Shown here piece by piece: positions 33,045-42,971 of a stretch of DNA of 64,000 nucleotides (the first letter of the stretch is position 1; each line of letters starts with the position of its first letter). The notes beneath the pieces are model-generated. The model had not been told where the DNA came from and did not search any database. It saw nothing but the letters and a program-made list of their open reading frames with translations. This stretch comes from Micrasema longulum (lineage: Eukaryota; Arthropoda; Insecta; Trichoptera; Brachycentridae). A program made the translations under genes and the position numbers. The stretch covers positions 1-64,000 of the forward strand of contig JAGVSM010003549.1 in the NCBI GenBank assembly GCA_022494885.1, written 5' to 3'.

Positions 33045-33500
33045 GTTAATATACCTCTACGCAAACAGCGCACTAAATTCGGCGGACGCGCATTTGCGGT
33101 CGCAGTTCCTACGTCATGGAATGCACTCCCAGCAGAGGTCCGAAACGATGAGAATGAAGTGATGTTTCGGAAGAAACTTTAAACCCAATTGTTCTCTAAA
33201 ACATTTGGATAAATCCTTAGCATGTGGTGACAAAGTACATTGTTTTTCTTAAATTAAAAAAGTTAAAATTAAATATATGTCTGGAGAGCATTCCATGCCA
33301 TAGGGCGGTCGCAGGCTCTACGGCATGGAATGCTCTCCCAGCAGAAATCCGAAACTGTGAGAGTGAAGTGATATTTTTACATTATTTTTCTTAAATTAAA
33401 AAGTTAAAATTAAATTTCAATCTTTATATAATCACTTTGTAAAGCGCCCTTGAGGTATTATATTACAAAAATGGCGCTATATAAGTTATCCATAATAATA
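33045..33500 (+). mobile_element. L2-type LINE 3' end, rearranged
   Basis: 33045-33278 matches the ORF end and UTR of the L2 family (CTACGCAAACAGCGCACTAA, GTGATGTTTCGGAAGAAAC). From 33305 a second partial copy of the ORF end starts (GGTCGCAGGCTCTACGGC) and runs through its own UTR to the tail GCGCCCTTGAGGT ... GGCGCTATATAAG and (AATAAT)n. Between them lies a short inverted fragment (next entry). The result is a head-to-tail partial duplicate with an inversion at the seam. Confidence 0.85.
33283..33341. repeat. inverted seam: 21-bp hairpin in L2 copy
   Basis: GGAGAGCATTCCATGCCATAG (33284-33304 approx.) is the reverse complement of CTACGGCATGGAATGCTCTC, 33319-33340, with one mismatch. The loop is about 14 nt. 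Only one of the two arms belongs there in intact family members. Confidence 0.85.
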
Positions 33501-33854
33501 ATAACAATAATAGGCAAATCCTGAAATCGGTTTTCCATTTTTTATAGTTCTTCTTGGACCAGTTGGTTTCATTTAAATAATTTGATTTTGTAAATCATTT
33601 TGTGGACAAACATAAAATACTCGTATTAAGAAATATTTTTTCACAATCTTGCTGATATTATGGTATTTCAACAAATATTTTAAAATTACAAGGGAATTTG
33701 AAAATCGTTTTAATATGATTATTTATGATTTGCCACTAGACTATTTGAATAATCACCGTACACACATTATGTAATATTTTTGCCAATTGATGTGATTTTT
33801 ACACTTCCACATATATTCAGTTAACTTATACCGTAATCATTATGTCCCTTTACA

Positions 33855-34255
33855 AAATCACTGGTGCATACTGCATAAATAACTGCATTGGTACTCCAAT
33901 TGCAGTGTATCTGGATCGTTTTTGTCACATGAAAGGTGATCAGTCTTGCGCTTCAAGTGCTAGGGCCAGTGAAATATTCCAGTGATAGCACTCCTTAAGC
34001 ATACTCAAGGACCGTTATTAATACCGAGAGTAGGCGCATTGGTTTTGCTCATATTAAAAAAACATTTTTTGTCAAAAATCAAGCAACTTTTTATATTTTT
34101 TTCACCCTGTTGGCTAAGATCAAAAAATTAAATATTGTAAAATATTGAATCTTTAAAATACATTATAATCAAGTATATAAATTCGACCCTTTCAGGAATC
34201 GAACCCGGTTTTTCAAGCATGGTAGGTAAACGCGTTATCCACGAGGTGGAGTTAT
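33855..34255 (-). repeat. SINE family C, interrupted copy
   Basis: 33855-34005 matches the SINE tail and body (TGCATTGGTACTCCAATTGC, GATCAGTCTTGCGCTTCAAG). 34190-34255 is the tRNA head with box B GGAATCGAACCCGG and GTAGGTAAACGCGTTATCC. About 180 bp between them (34006-34189) is absent from the complete copy at 49784-50040 and shows no recognised feature. Confidence 0.7.
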
Positions 34256-34391
34256 AATATCTACCCGATTTCCTTTCTCAGAATTTCTACCCGAGTTAGT
34301 CATCGCATCAAATCAAAACACTCATCCAAGATTCTGGTTATTTATACAAAGGATTTTTATTTTATTTTAGACTGTTACATGATGAAAGGAT

Positions 34392-34530
34392 TCGGCCTTT
34401 CAGGCTTCATGTAATCGGTCCTCTAGGCCTCGTTTCATTAGCCCTACGGGTCTCAGTTGATCGATCCTTAAGGCCACGATTGATAGGTTCTCGGACACCA
34501 AGAACTATCGTTTCTGTGGGCCTGACAATT
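34392..34530 (+). repeat. 23-nt periodic minisatellite
   Basis: Units start at exactly 34392, 34415, 34438, 34461 and 34484, with a sixth at 34508. Consensus TCGGTCCTNNAGGCCTCRTT plus NNA. Four units are clear, two degenerate. Most have a CCT..AGG or CCC...GGG mini-palindrome in the middle. GC content is far above the surroundings. No second locus in the window. Confidence 0.75.
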
Positions 34531-34699
34531 TATTTTTTGTTGTTAGGAACAATCGAAATGTAATAAATAAAAAAAGTCTCGAAATAATGCTATTAAAACC
34601 ATTAAAAAAACAGTTTTGACGGTACTTTAGTCTATGGCGACGTAGCATCGTTATTTTTTCAGAATTTAACGTAACATGTGACACGTGTCAGCTCTCCAG

Positions 34700-34805
34700 T
34701 AATCCTTATGCAAAAAAATATGTCGATCGGTTGCTCCGTCGCAACATGAAAGAAAAACAAACAGGCAAACACTCTTTCGGATTTATAATATAAAATATCA
34801 TATAT
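34700..34805 (+). mobile_element. RTE-like 3' tail fragment
   Basis: ATGTCGATCGGTTGCTCCGT, CGCAACATGAAAG, AAACAAACAGGCAAACACTC and CGGATTTATAATAT form the usual end of RTE-related LINEs/SINEs in insects ('GATCGGTTC.GCCGTT', an ACAAAC run, 'TTTATAATAT'). Nothing upstream is identifiable. Confidence 0.5.
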
Positions 34806-34809
34806 CACT

Positions 34810-35205
34810 TTAATATGGATTCTATGACGTAAATGAGTAAGTATTCCGTGAAAGTTTTATATTTTTTTAAGAACCCTCTTAATCAACTTAAACATATAAT
34901 TTTCACGTTTAATTACCAGTTATTAACGTTAGTGAATTACTGTTAGTTTGAAACACTGCCTTAAGAATCACAAACATTTGAATAATCAATTACTTGAGAA
35001 TTCACATGGCTTCGCCTAATGCTTGCACCATTCTTCTATGAGGGGGTTTGTTGTGTAGAGGAATGTCAAGTGTGGGACACGCGATATGTACTTGATAGTC
35101 CGCCATTACAATCACGAAACCCCCCTTATAAAGAAATCGTGTCATAATTGTTCTGAATAAAATAAAAATGAATTAATCACGTCAGTTTTGTTTTTCAAGA
35201 GGGTG
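34810..35205. other. unassigned sequence
   Basis: No feature recognised. Confidence 0.4.
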
Positions 35206-35207
35206 GT

Positions 35208-35375
35208 GGATTTTATTTTATCTTCTTCTTCTTCAGACTTGTTCTCTTCACTGTTAGATAAAGGCCTCTTTCCGAACGTCTCCATTCGTTTTTATCGGCC
35301 ACATTATTTTTCATCCACGTTTTACCGGCTATCGAGGCGATATCATCGACCCGTCTTTTTGTGGCCTTCAAACAT
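35208..35375 (-). pseudogene. LINE C-terminal fragment with (GAA)n end
   Basis: The minus strand reads KRRVDDIASIAGKTWMKNNV and ADKNEWRRSERGLYL, then a (GAAGAA)n run. This matches 'RP..RW.DDI..IAG..WM..AQDR.EWR.LEEAY', the extreme end of RTE/Jockey-like polymerases. Stop and tail follow directly. Confidence 0.7.
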
Positions 35376-35575
35376 TCGTTATTATTAGTTATTATTTAGT
35401 TCTATGATTAATTTACTTACAGGAGTTCGACGTTTGCTCAAATTATGGTTATTAGAAAAAAGTTTTTTGTATTAGTGATAGTTTTTAATTTTTCAAAATG
35501 TAATCTGTAATTGTTTTTCAAGTAAAATTATTGTTAATGTAGGCTAAGTATAAATAATTAATGTAATTTATAAGA

Positions 35576-35613
35576 ACCTGCTGACGAGTTGTATGTATGC
35601 AACTCAGCAGGAC
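35576..35613 (+). repeat. LINE-type 3' stem-loop, copy 1
   Basis: CCTGCTGACGAGTTG, short loop, CAACTCAGCAGG folds into a near-perfect hairpin. The same structure with compensating changes is at 38264-38300; both are followed by ACTT and A/T-rich runs. Probably the reverse-transcriptase recognition hairpin of a LINE/SINE family whose body is not recognisable here. Confidence 0.55.
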
Positions 35614-35869
35614 TTTAATTTAAGAATTTTTTTGTAAATATTTTTGAAAAATAAATTTAAAAAAAAAAATAAAAAAAACGTAGTGAAGTACAATATTTAC
35701 ATCTATATTTATTTTAACGTTTTCATCACTATTGTACTTGCTGTCTTATTGACTTTACTTATTGTCTTAATTTATAATAACTCTTCTTTTACACTTCTTC
35801 ATTTCTGGAGTATTTTTTTATAAATGTGTATGCGAGTATATAATTATATACACATGTATGTTGGGTTAG

Positions 35870-36520
35870 TCATCCTCGTGGTACAGTGGTCAGCGCGTTT
35901 GACTACCGTGCAAGAGGTCTCGGGCTCGATTTCCAACATGTTTGACATGAAATATTTATTATTAATATTAAAAGCATTAACTTTGTGGTCAAACATTTGA
36001 CTAAATGTTATTAAATATTTGTATATAACCACTTACCGACTTCTATGTCTTCTGGTTTCGAGACTCACCCGTCTCTTCGTCAGGACACCAATTAAACCAA
36101 CATGCAAACCAACATACAAAACCCACTATACACCTTCACAATGGTTATTGCACAAAAATATAAAACCAACACGACATGCATTTTAATAAGCACATGCACT
36201 GATTAGGACAAACATGCACTGATTAAATTATGAAAATTTTCTCTTGTTTGAGAATTAATGAAAAAAGTAGAGGGGATGGAGGGAGGGGATCAGTTTAATA
36301 GGTTTTATAGGATGACCATTACAGTGGAACATCGTATAAAGTTAGTAAAAAAATATTCAAAAAGGCGTTTTTACATTTCATAGTCCCTAAACTGGTACCT
36401 GAAGCGTAAGACTGATCATCTTACCTTAATGTTACAAAAATGATCAAGATACACTGCAATTGGTGTTCCAATTCAGTCTCCTATGCACCATAAGTGCGGA
36501 AAGGAAATGACGATGTTGTG
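35870..36520 (+). repeat. SINE family C, split by a ribozyme-bearing insertion
   Basis: The head 35870-35950 (CCTCGTGGTACAGTGGTCAG, box B GGGCTCGATTTCC, GACATGAAATATTTATT) and body/tail 36352-36520 (TTCATAGTCCCTAAACTGG, AAGACTGATCATCTTACC, TGCACCATAAGTGCGGAAAG) are contiguous in the 49784 copy. The ~400 bp between is inserted. Both promoter boxes remain. Confidence 0.8.
35951..36350 (-). mobile_element. PLE-like insertion with well-preserved hammerhead core
   Basis: On the minus strand: CTGACGA (36083-36077), one extra A, stem II GAGAC/GTCTC (36075-36071 and 36064-36060) with loop GGGTGA, GAAA (36059-36056). Flanking TGTC before CTGACGA and GACA downstream can form stem I. The left ~100 bp (AAAGCATTAACTTTGTGGT, GTATATAACCACTTACCGAC) recurs inverted at 46664-46780. 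No coding part. Likely a solo terminal repeat of a Penelope-like element or a derivative. Confidence 0.55.
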
Positions 36521-36524
36521 TATG

Positions 36525-37385
36525 CGTACATGTATTATTATGTATGTGTAATTTTGGTCATAAATTCGTGTTGTCACGTTAAACTGATTTAACCAGTATG
36601 CCCGCACAGGCGATGCCTATTTGGGGTTTTTTTTTTACCATATTGTTTTTTTATTATTCACATGTACTTGTTAACCTATGTAATTAAAAGAGGCAAAATT
36701 TCGATAAAACATAAAAAAAAATATATAAAATAACAGAAGGCTTGTAATGAAAAATAATAATAGATATAACGAAAAGCAAACACAATATCTTGTAGAGCAG
36801 AAAATTTTCTCTCGAGTAATCTTGACATTTAAAAAATATTTTTGGTGCTCTATTTCAATTTAAAAAAAATAATTCAACCAATGTTAACACCTAATGCATC
36901 GCTATTTGTCAATTGCAGCATTTATAGAGGAATATACAAAAACGTGTTTTTAGTGATTAATAAAAAAGTGCTGATTTCGAAGTTACCCAGTTGTAGTAAT
37001 TATCCCACTTTATTACAAATATACGCGCTGGTTAGATCCATTAAAATTTCATAAATTTTAGGGCGATTTTCTTTTTCGCTACAAATATTATTTTTGTTTA
37101 CCTCCCTATGAGGTTACTTATATCATGGCAGAAATTACTATTTTTTTCATTTCAGAGGCATTTAACACGCTACATTTTTAATGAAATCTTGCAATAAATG
37201 TTCTGATGGGTTCAAATCCATCCATTATTTTCATGTCTATTTATTGAGATGATATTTATATATTTATTTACTTATAGATTGTTTAATACACATTATTAGA
37301 GACACGAGTCCCAACTCAACGGGACTAAAAGTCCTATGTTAAGTTGGGACAAGCAATTTATTGACACAGACACATGAGTATATTA
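36525..37385. other. AT-rich sequence, nothing recognised
   Basis: A 70-codon frame at 36842-37054 has no motif. No repeats matched. Confidence 0.4.
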
Positions 37386-37390
37386 TAATA

Positions 37391-37700
37391 ATAAAAATAC
37401 CTAAACCTATAGTTTTATTGCACTTTTATTTATAATTTTTTACCAGTGACCGGATTTCGTCGTGACCGACATCGTCAGATTGGCGGAGACTAAACAAACT
37501 TCTATAGTATATAAAAGTGCAAACAGGGGTTGTAAATCATGATTTTATGTAATAATGAGAAAAAAAGAGTGCTTGCATTTGTATATGACAGTTTGTTTGG
37601 TCTCCCACCAGTCTGACAATGCCGGTCACGATAAAACCCGGTCGATGGTAAAAACTTATAAATAAAAGTGAAATAAAACTAAATACGTATTTTGGTTGTT
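37391..37700. mobile_element. fold-back element with hammerhead-like arms, copy 1
   Basis: Inverted arms 37391-37485 and about 37600-37700 share TTTTATTGCACTTTTATTTA, TTACCAGTGACCGG and GACCGACATCGTCAGA (allowing mismatches). The minus-strand left arm has CTGACGA (37478-37472), T, GTCG-GTCA-CGAC stem, GAAA (37458-37455), then TCCGGTC, giving a GTC-type cleavage site and CCA/TGG stem I. The right arm, read plus, has CTGACAA and AAAA, hence degraded. The interior is about 110 bp. Same family as 48125-48860. PLE affinity inferred from the ribozyme and inverted terminal layout. Confidence 0.65.
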
Positions 37701-38263
37701 AAAATTGAAATTCAGTTACACCAAGAAATGTCAGTAGAAAAACCCAATATGCATGAGTAAATCATTAAAAATATTATATAGGATAAGAAACATATTCCAA
37801 TACCCTTATTGTATAAATCTATAAATATTTTAACCTTTAGGGCTTTATTATGGTCCAAGCTGGTTTCTCAGCATGCGTCTCTATCTGAATATAGAAATAA
37901 TTTGAAGCATGTATATATAATACTCAGTTCAGTGTAAATGGACTAGCTCTCCCAAAATTAATAATAAATACGGGAAAAGAACATTAGAGTACAATATACC
38001 AAAAATGTAAAATATGCTCCGATTAAAGATAAAAAATCAAAAAAACTTATCTGGCTCAAGAGAAAGACGTCTGCTGAGAATCTGGCTTTTAGAACGAGGT
38101 TTTTATATTGAAATTTTTTGGTGTTTTTCTTTTTTATTTGGACAATTTTTTTATTTTCGATGCACATTTTTTATTTTTTTCCATAGTAATAAGAGTTTAT
38201 ATGTGTTTATAGAATTTAAGATATAAGATTATGTATTTATATTAAAGCTTAACTATAAGCGCC

Positions 38264-38300
38264 TGCTGACGAACTGTATTTTATGCAGTTCAGTAGGACT
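38264..38300 (+). repeat. LINE-type 3' stem-loop, copy 2
   Basis: GCCTGCTGACGAACTGTA, loop, TGCAGTTCAGTAGGAC mirrors the hairpin at 35576-35613; the stem bases differ in pairs (AGTTG/CAACT versus AACTG/CAGTT). Confidence 0.55.
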
Positions 38301-38344
38301 TGATAATTTATCTGTTAATTTTTGTATGCTTTTGTTAAATAAGT

Positions 38345-39360
38345 CAATAGAATAACAATAATATTTAAAAAAAACTAAATATATGGCACATCAATATGAC
38401 AAACAGTGAACTCATATATTCGGAATATCATCAAGGAGTTTCCCAGTAATGTATATTATTTTCAGAATGAATACTTTCAGCAATCCTGCCGAGTGACTAA
38501 ATTACGATTATGATGTAAATTAATAACACAGCATGTTATAATTTTCAACCTGCGATATAAGCCAACATTGGCCGTAAAACCTAAATGCTCTAATAACTGT
38601 ATGTAAGTCAACGAGTAAACGAACGGCTATAAATTTAAAACGCTATTGTGCTCCGTCCTACCCCTGAAATCTGGTAGTAAAATTCATCCTAAACAAATTA
38701 CCATAAGGTGATGTGTCGCTTGGAGTACGACGTGGGGCTTAGACGAGTGCTTTGTCAATATTATGTTACTACTCTTGAGGCAATGTGAACAATTTTATTC
38801 ACTTTGTAATAGAAAATTTATAAAAACCAACGCCGAGGATAGAAAAGTGTAATGACACAAACAATTGTCTTCATATTTTGGGAACGGGTTTTTTAAATTC
38901 AATTTTAAAACGCGTTTTTCTTGTCTTAACTCTTCCGGGTCTAAAGGGGTATCTAGGTTTTACGGATAGCATGGTTTTTTTAAATAATAATTTTTTGACA
39001 AATTCTAATCCATAATATTAAAAATGTATCAAAAGCATTAAAATATTCTTAGGTCGAATCCTTTAAATAATTATTCCCCTTGTCTTTACACTCCCAGTGC
39101 AAACGGCAATTTTTACAATTCATCGCTCTACAGCGCCAGCGGCCCGCGGTCATGTATGACGAATATATTTTTTTAGAACTAGTAAATCATAAGGAAGCAT
39201 TTGAGATATTCAGATTTCCATTTAGTGTTAATGTTTTTACTGTTTCAGAAACTTAAAAAAACTATTTATAAATACGCCCAATGGGCATTTTTATACATAG
39301 AAAATTGTTATAAAAAAAGTAGAAAGACTCAATGGTATATAGAAGACTTTGTGGGGGTGG
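38345..39360. other. unassigned sequence
   Basis: AT-rich; nothing recognised except small GC patches at 38690-38740 and 39110-39160. Confidence 0.4.
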
Positions 39361-39369
39361 AAGCGAGAG

Positions 39370-39830
39370 GGAAGTGTTTATAATTTAAATCGATTCAGTG
39401 ATCGTTTGAAAGAAAGCTTCTCGTTATCACAGAAACCGTGGCACTGTTATAGGTCCTGTCAGATATACAGATCTGGTGGCTTCTAAAAAGAATTTCGAGG
39501 CTTTTAAAAAGTTTTGTCATCATTTCGGCGAAATGATAATGTCCAATCAATTTAATCCCAGTCAGTGAAGAATTCACTTCCCTCTCTTCTCAATCCAATG
39601 AAGTACATATTATGTACTTCTGGATTACTTTCTTTCAGCACAAAGATGCTAAGGCTACCAGATTTCAGAGAGCTCCTTCGGGCAGCTTTTTTCGTTTGAC
39701 AACGAGCAAATTTTCCGTATATGTGGGCACCGCCAAGGAGACTTATGTCCTCAGATGCGGTGTGCGGTATGTGGTGGGTAAGCTGTTATCAAAAAAATCA
39801 AGACTGGTATGTTTGTTGGCAGGCCTAAGA
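39370..39830 (-). repeat. two-copy repeat with protein-like conservation, copy 1
   Basis: The reverse complement aligns with 57105-57415 across several blocks (GACAGCTTGCCCACC; ATCTGAGGAC; GGGAAGTGAATTC; GGATTAAATTGATTGG). The best frame reads VNSSLTGIKLIGHYHFAE then LFKSLEILF, against VNSLLNGIKLIERDRF then LKSFKIF in the other copy, so it was probably coding in its ancestor. Upstream a GGAH..Y..F.RC string faintly recalls a Gag zinc knuckle. No firm family. Confidence 0.45.
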
Positions 39831-40147
39831 ATTCTGGGCATAGGGGTATCAAAACCATAGGTAGTTCTATGGTTATCGGTATAACAGAGTAAGTTTTGTC
39901 TGAGGTTTCACATCATGTTGTAGTTTTTTTTTCACAATTACCCTGATTGTATTTTCAAATTACCTCTGCAATCATTTTTTTTATAATACTTATAAAAAAG
40001 TCAACATAAATGAAGTTTGCTGATATAAATACTAATATTTAATCCGTTAGTTAGTCCCACGTGTGCTTCTTGATATTTGGTCGCTTATTTCCAGCAATAG
40101 CCACGAAAATGCGGACTTCACGTATTAGATTTTTTATGATTTAGACA

Positions 40148-40362
40148 AGTGCCGTAGATCAGTTGGTTAAACGGCCAACAGTGAAACTGCGAACGACGCG
40201 GGTTCGATTTCCACCAGTTGCAAGAAAAAATCCAACAAAGACTTTTTTTCAATTGGTCTGGGTGTTATGGTGTATTATTATAACTTTCTTCCACTTCATT
40301 TTTTTTGCACCTGCTGACAAGCCTCTAAAATAGTGGCTTAGCGGAATATTCCTTTAAAAAAA
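40148..40362 (+). repeat. SINE family A, second copy
   Basis: GCCGTAGATCAGTTGGTTAA (box A region), box B GGGTTCGATTTCC near 40200, body CTTTTTTTCAATTGGTCTGG and tail CACCTGCTGACAAGCCTC, GGCTTAGCGGAATATTCC, A-run. Diverged but complete. Confidence 0.85.
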
Positions 40363-40364
40363 AT

Positions 40365-41400
40365 GTATTCCACCTCCTAAATCCCCGCTGGATTCTGCGA
40401 GAAGGTATCCTCGTTAACGGATTGGGTGACTTAAGATCAATGTTATTAAACATCTAGCAGCAAGACGAGTGCGATATCAAATAGCATCCTCTCGCAATAG
40501 TATTTTATTTAATAAACCGTGAATTTTGCAGAAAACTCTAAAGATTATAAAACAGTTTTATAAACACTAACATGACAATTATAAATACATTTTTTTTGAA
40601 GTCGTGTTTATATCATCTTAGCTGGGGTATTTCTGGTACTTCCTGGTAGTTCCTGAGGAACTGGTGAATTTATTTCGCGATTACGCTCGAAAAGGTAGAA
40701 AAAAGAGATAACTTAATAAATTCCAATTCCGCCATTCCACGTATATACAATTTTAATATAAAGGTAGATATTTATTGCAACATAGTAAAATAATGTCAAA
40801 GTTTGCTTCGTATATTTTCACTGAGTTTTTCGAAACTGAATGACTCTCTAGTGTGTTATTTACCATATCGTCACCCTAAACTGTAAACCTTGTAACTCTA
40901 TGAACAGCAACTTTTCAGGAGAAACTTAAAATGTAATTTCTTCATTATTTAGATGAATTCAGATATTTCAAAAATGAGTTATGTTGTTTACTTATTTACG
41001 CATGATATTTATTTATTTTTATTATTACATATTATTTCATGACTTTTCTAGCAACAATAAACGGAGTCAAAAGCTTACACATTAGAAAAAAAAATACAAA
41101 TCAGGGGGTACAAGCTTTTAACGGTATTTAATTAAACTTTCTTGTTATTATTTCTGTATCTGTTCGTCGATTTTCATTGAACAATTAAACAAGATATGTT
41201 TTAATATTGACAATAGGTGTGCAATTGAAAAAAAAAACTCGGTCTCTTAACAGAAGTGTCTTTCTCTATTAGAGAGGAAAGTTTCAAATGTTTTAAAAAT
41301 ATATTTATTACGTATTTACATAATTATAAAATAATAAAAAATAATTGTTAAACTTTTTTGATGAAATAAATTTAAAAAATGTAGATTGTCATTTTTTACA
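40365..41400. other. AT-rich sequence, nothing recognised
   Basis: A small reiteration of TTCCTGGTA occurs near 40640; otherwise featureless. Confidence 0.4.
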
Positions 41401-41403
41401 TTT

Positions 41404-41580
41404 TTTTTTTTTTGCACCACAACAAGCCAGGAGGCCTAATTACAGTGGTAAATTACATCACAGAGAACCCAGGCTTGAGAAAAATAACTTTTTTTTTTTT
41501 TGTGTTCTCACCGGGAATCGAACCCGGAACCTTTCATGCGTGAGTGAAGCGTCTTGACCACTACACCACGGAGGCCGCCA
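41404..41580 (-). repeat. SINE family B, uninterrupted copy
   Basis: The minus strand starts GGCGGCCTCCGTGGTGTAGT (box A region) and has box B GGTTCGATTCCCGG (41512-41527), then TGAGAACAC, a poly-A (T12 on plus), TCTCAAGCCTGGG and GCCTCCTGGCTTGTTGTGG. Serves as the empty-site reference for the L2 insertion at 675-3252. Confidence 0.85.
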
Positions 41581-41849
41581 AGTCGTCAGTAAGTTCTTTT
41601 TCACAAATCAGTCCATCAACAACCTCTAAATGACCATGTAATATTGTGTGCGTAATAATGAGTACTTTCAAAACTACAATAATTAGGTTTCGCATGAATA
41701 AATTAGTACAGAATTCATCTAATAAGTTAAGAATTATTAATAAGCACCTACTACTATTTTTAAATACTCATAAAAGATGTTAATAATCTAGACATATTCG
41801 TAAGTCAACAATGTTTTGAGTATATCCAAATGCTTTCAGACTAGCTGGA

Positions 41850-42085
41850 TTTCCTCCCTAGGGAGTTCTTCTTCGCAGTCTCAACCCTGGGGATTGGTTT
41901 GCAGAAAAGTCCTGCATCTCGTCCTCCACTGGTCTCTATTTTTTTCAGCCCTCTTCAGCTCGACTGAGGCGCAGTTTAAATCTTCGCACACTTGCTCCAA
42001 ATATTCGCGCATAATGTGGCTAATCCATCGGGCTCGCCTCTATGAGATGGTTTTGATTAGGTGCCTACCTTATTCAATTCTGTTG
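41850..42085 (-). pseudogene. LINE C-terminal fragment
   Basis: The minus strand reads ARWISHIMREYLEQVCEDLN, CASVELKRAEKNRDQWRTRC, RTFLQTNPQG, stop. This fits 'RW...V..DL......+A.+R..WR' of LINE polymerases of the RGRP class. Only about 60 residues are left. Confidence 0.6.
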
Positions 42086-42100
42086 AGAATCTAAATTTGT

Positions 42101-42246
42101 AGAGGGAAAACATTTTTGAGAAGGAAATATAAAAGTCTAGGCATTTACAGTGTGTAAAGTGGCCACTTAAACCAGCCAATGACAGGTCATGAGCCCTGTA
42201 AATGCCTAGACTTACATATTTCCTTCTCAAAAATGTTTTTCCTTTC
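42101..42246. repeat. R-family copy converted into a palindrome
   Basis: The left arm (ACATTTTTGAGAAGGAAATA, TAAAAGTCTAGGCATTTACAG) is the reverse complement of the right arm (CTGTAAATGCCTAGACTTAC, ATATTTCCTTCTCAAAAATG). They flank the normal R-family core GTGTAAAGTGGCCACTTAAA, CCAGCCAATGACAGGTCATG. The other copies have only the right-arm sequence at one end. About 50-bp arms, roughly 45-bp centre. Confidence 0.85.
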
Positions 42247-42259
42247 TAATACAACAAGT

Positions 42260-42970
42260 TTAAATACTCGTAAGGGTTCAAAGAACCAAATAAAAATATT
42301 GAAACAGAACCCTTTTACTTAAAGTAGAAATTTTTTAGTAAACACTTCGTAAAAATCTTTCTCATCAGTATAAAAATCCTTTCGCTTGTTCAGGACATTC
42401 AGTGCTCAAGTTACAAGGACTAAAAACAATTGATTATCCATTATCCTTCCTTTCGGTAAAGGTGAAATTACTTCGAGGGCCATAGTAAACCGGGTATACG
42501 GTATTACGTACATATTCGTATAGCGTTGTAAGATAATATCGGATACTCATTTCAGAGCCTCAATCCCACGCAATCCCACCCACTCGAGGGGAAACAGGTT
42601 TGCTCTGTGGCGAATGTCGCACCGGAATATGTTTTATTATTTATCACCTCGGCCTTTCTAATTCTGTTACTCTGGCCCAGTCTCGCATGCTGAGAAATAA
42701 AAGGTTCGTTTATTAAATACATCAGAAAATTTATTACCAAAGATATACCTACATACCAGTAGTACTGAGATAGAAATATTAGAATTTTAGAAGCTGTTTT
42801 ACGTTATTTAAATAACCAAATGAATAATTTCATAATAAAGGAATAGTTGGGTTATCTTGGCCTTTTTACATAATTTATAATTTACCTTATTTAAAAGGCT
42901 AAGAAAACTAACGACTAGAGCCAATTTAATCGTGAAGCTCACTATTTGATTTATTTAAAAAAGATTGTAT
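42260..42970. other. unassigned sequence
   Basis: A GC-richer patch at 42545-42690 has no motif; otherwise AT-rich. Confidence 0.4.
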
Positions 42971-42971
42971 A

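Noticed and set aside
35188..35388. 66-codon plus-strand frame with a Ser run
   Set aside because: Antisense of a LINE end whose (GAA)n tail reads as serine codons.
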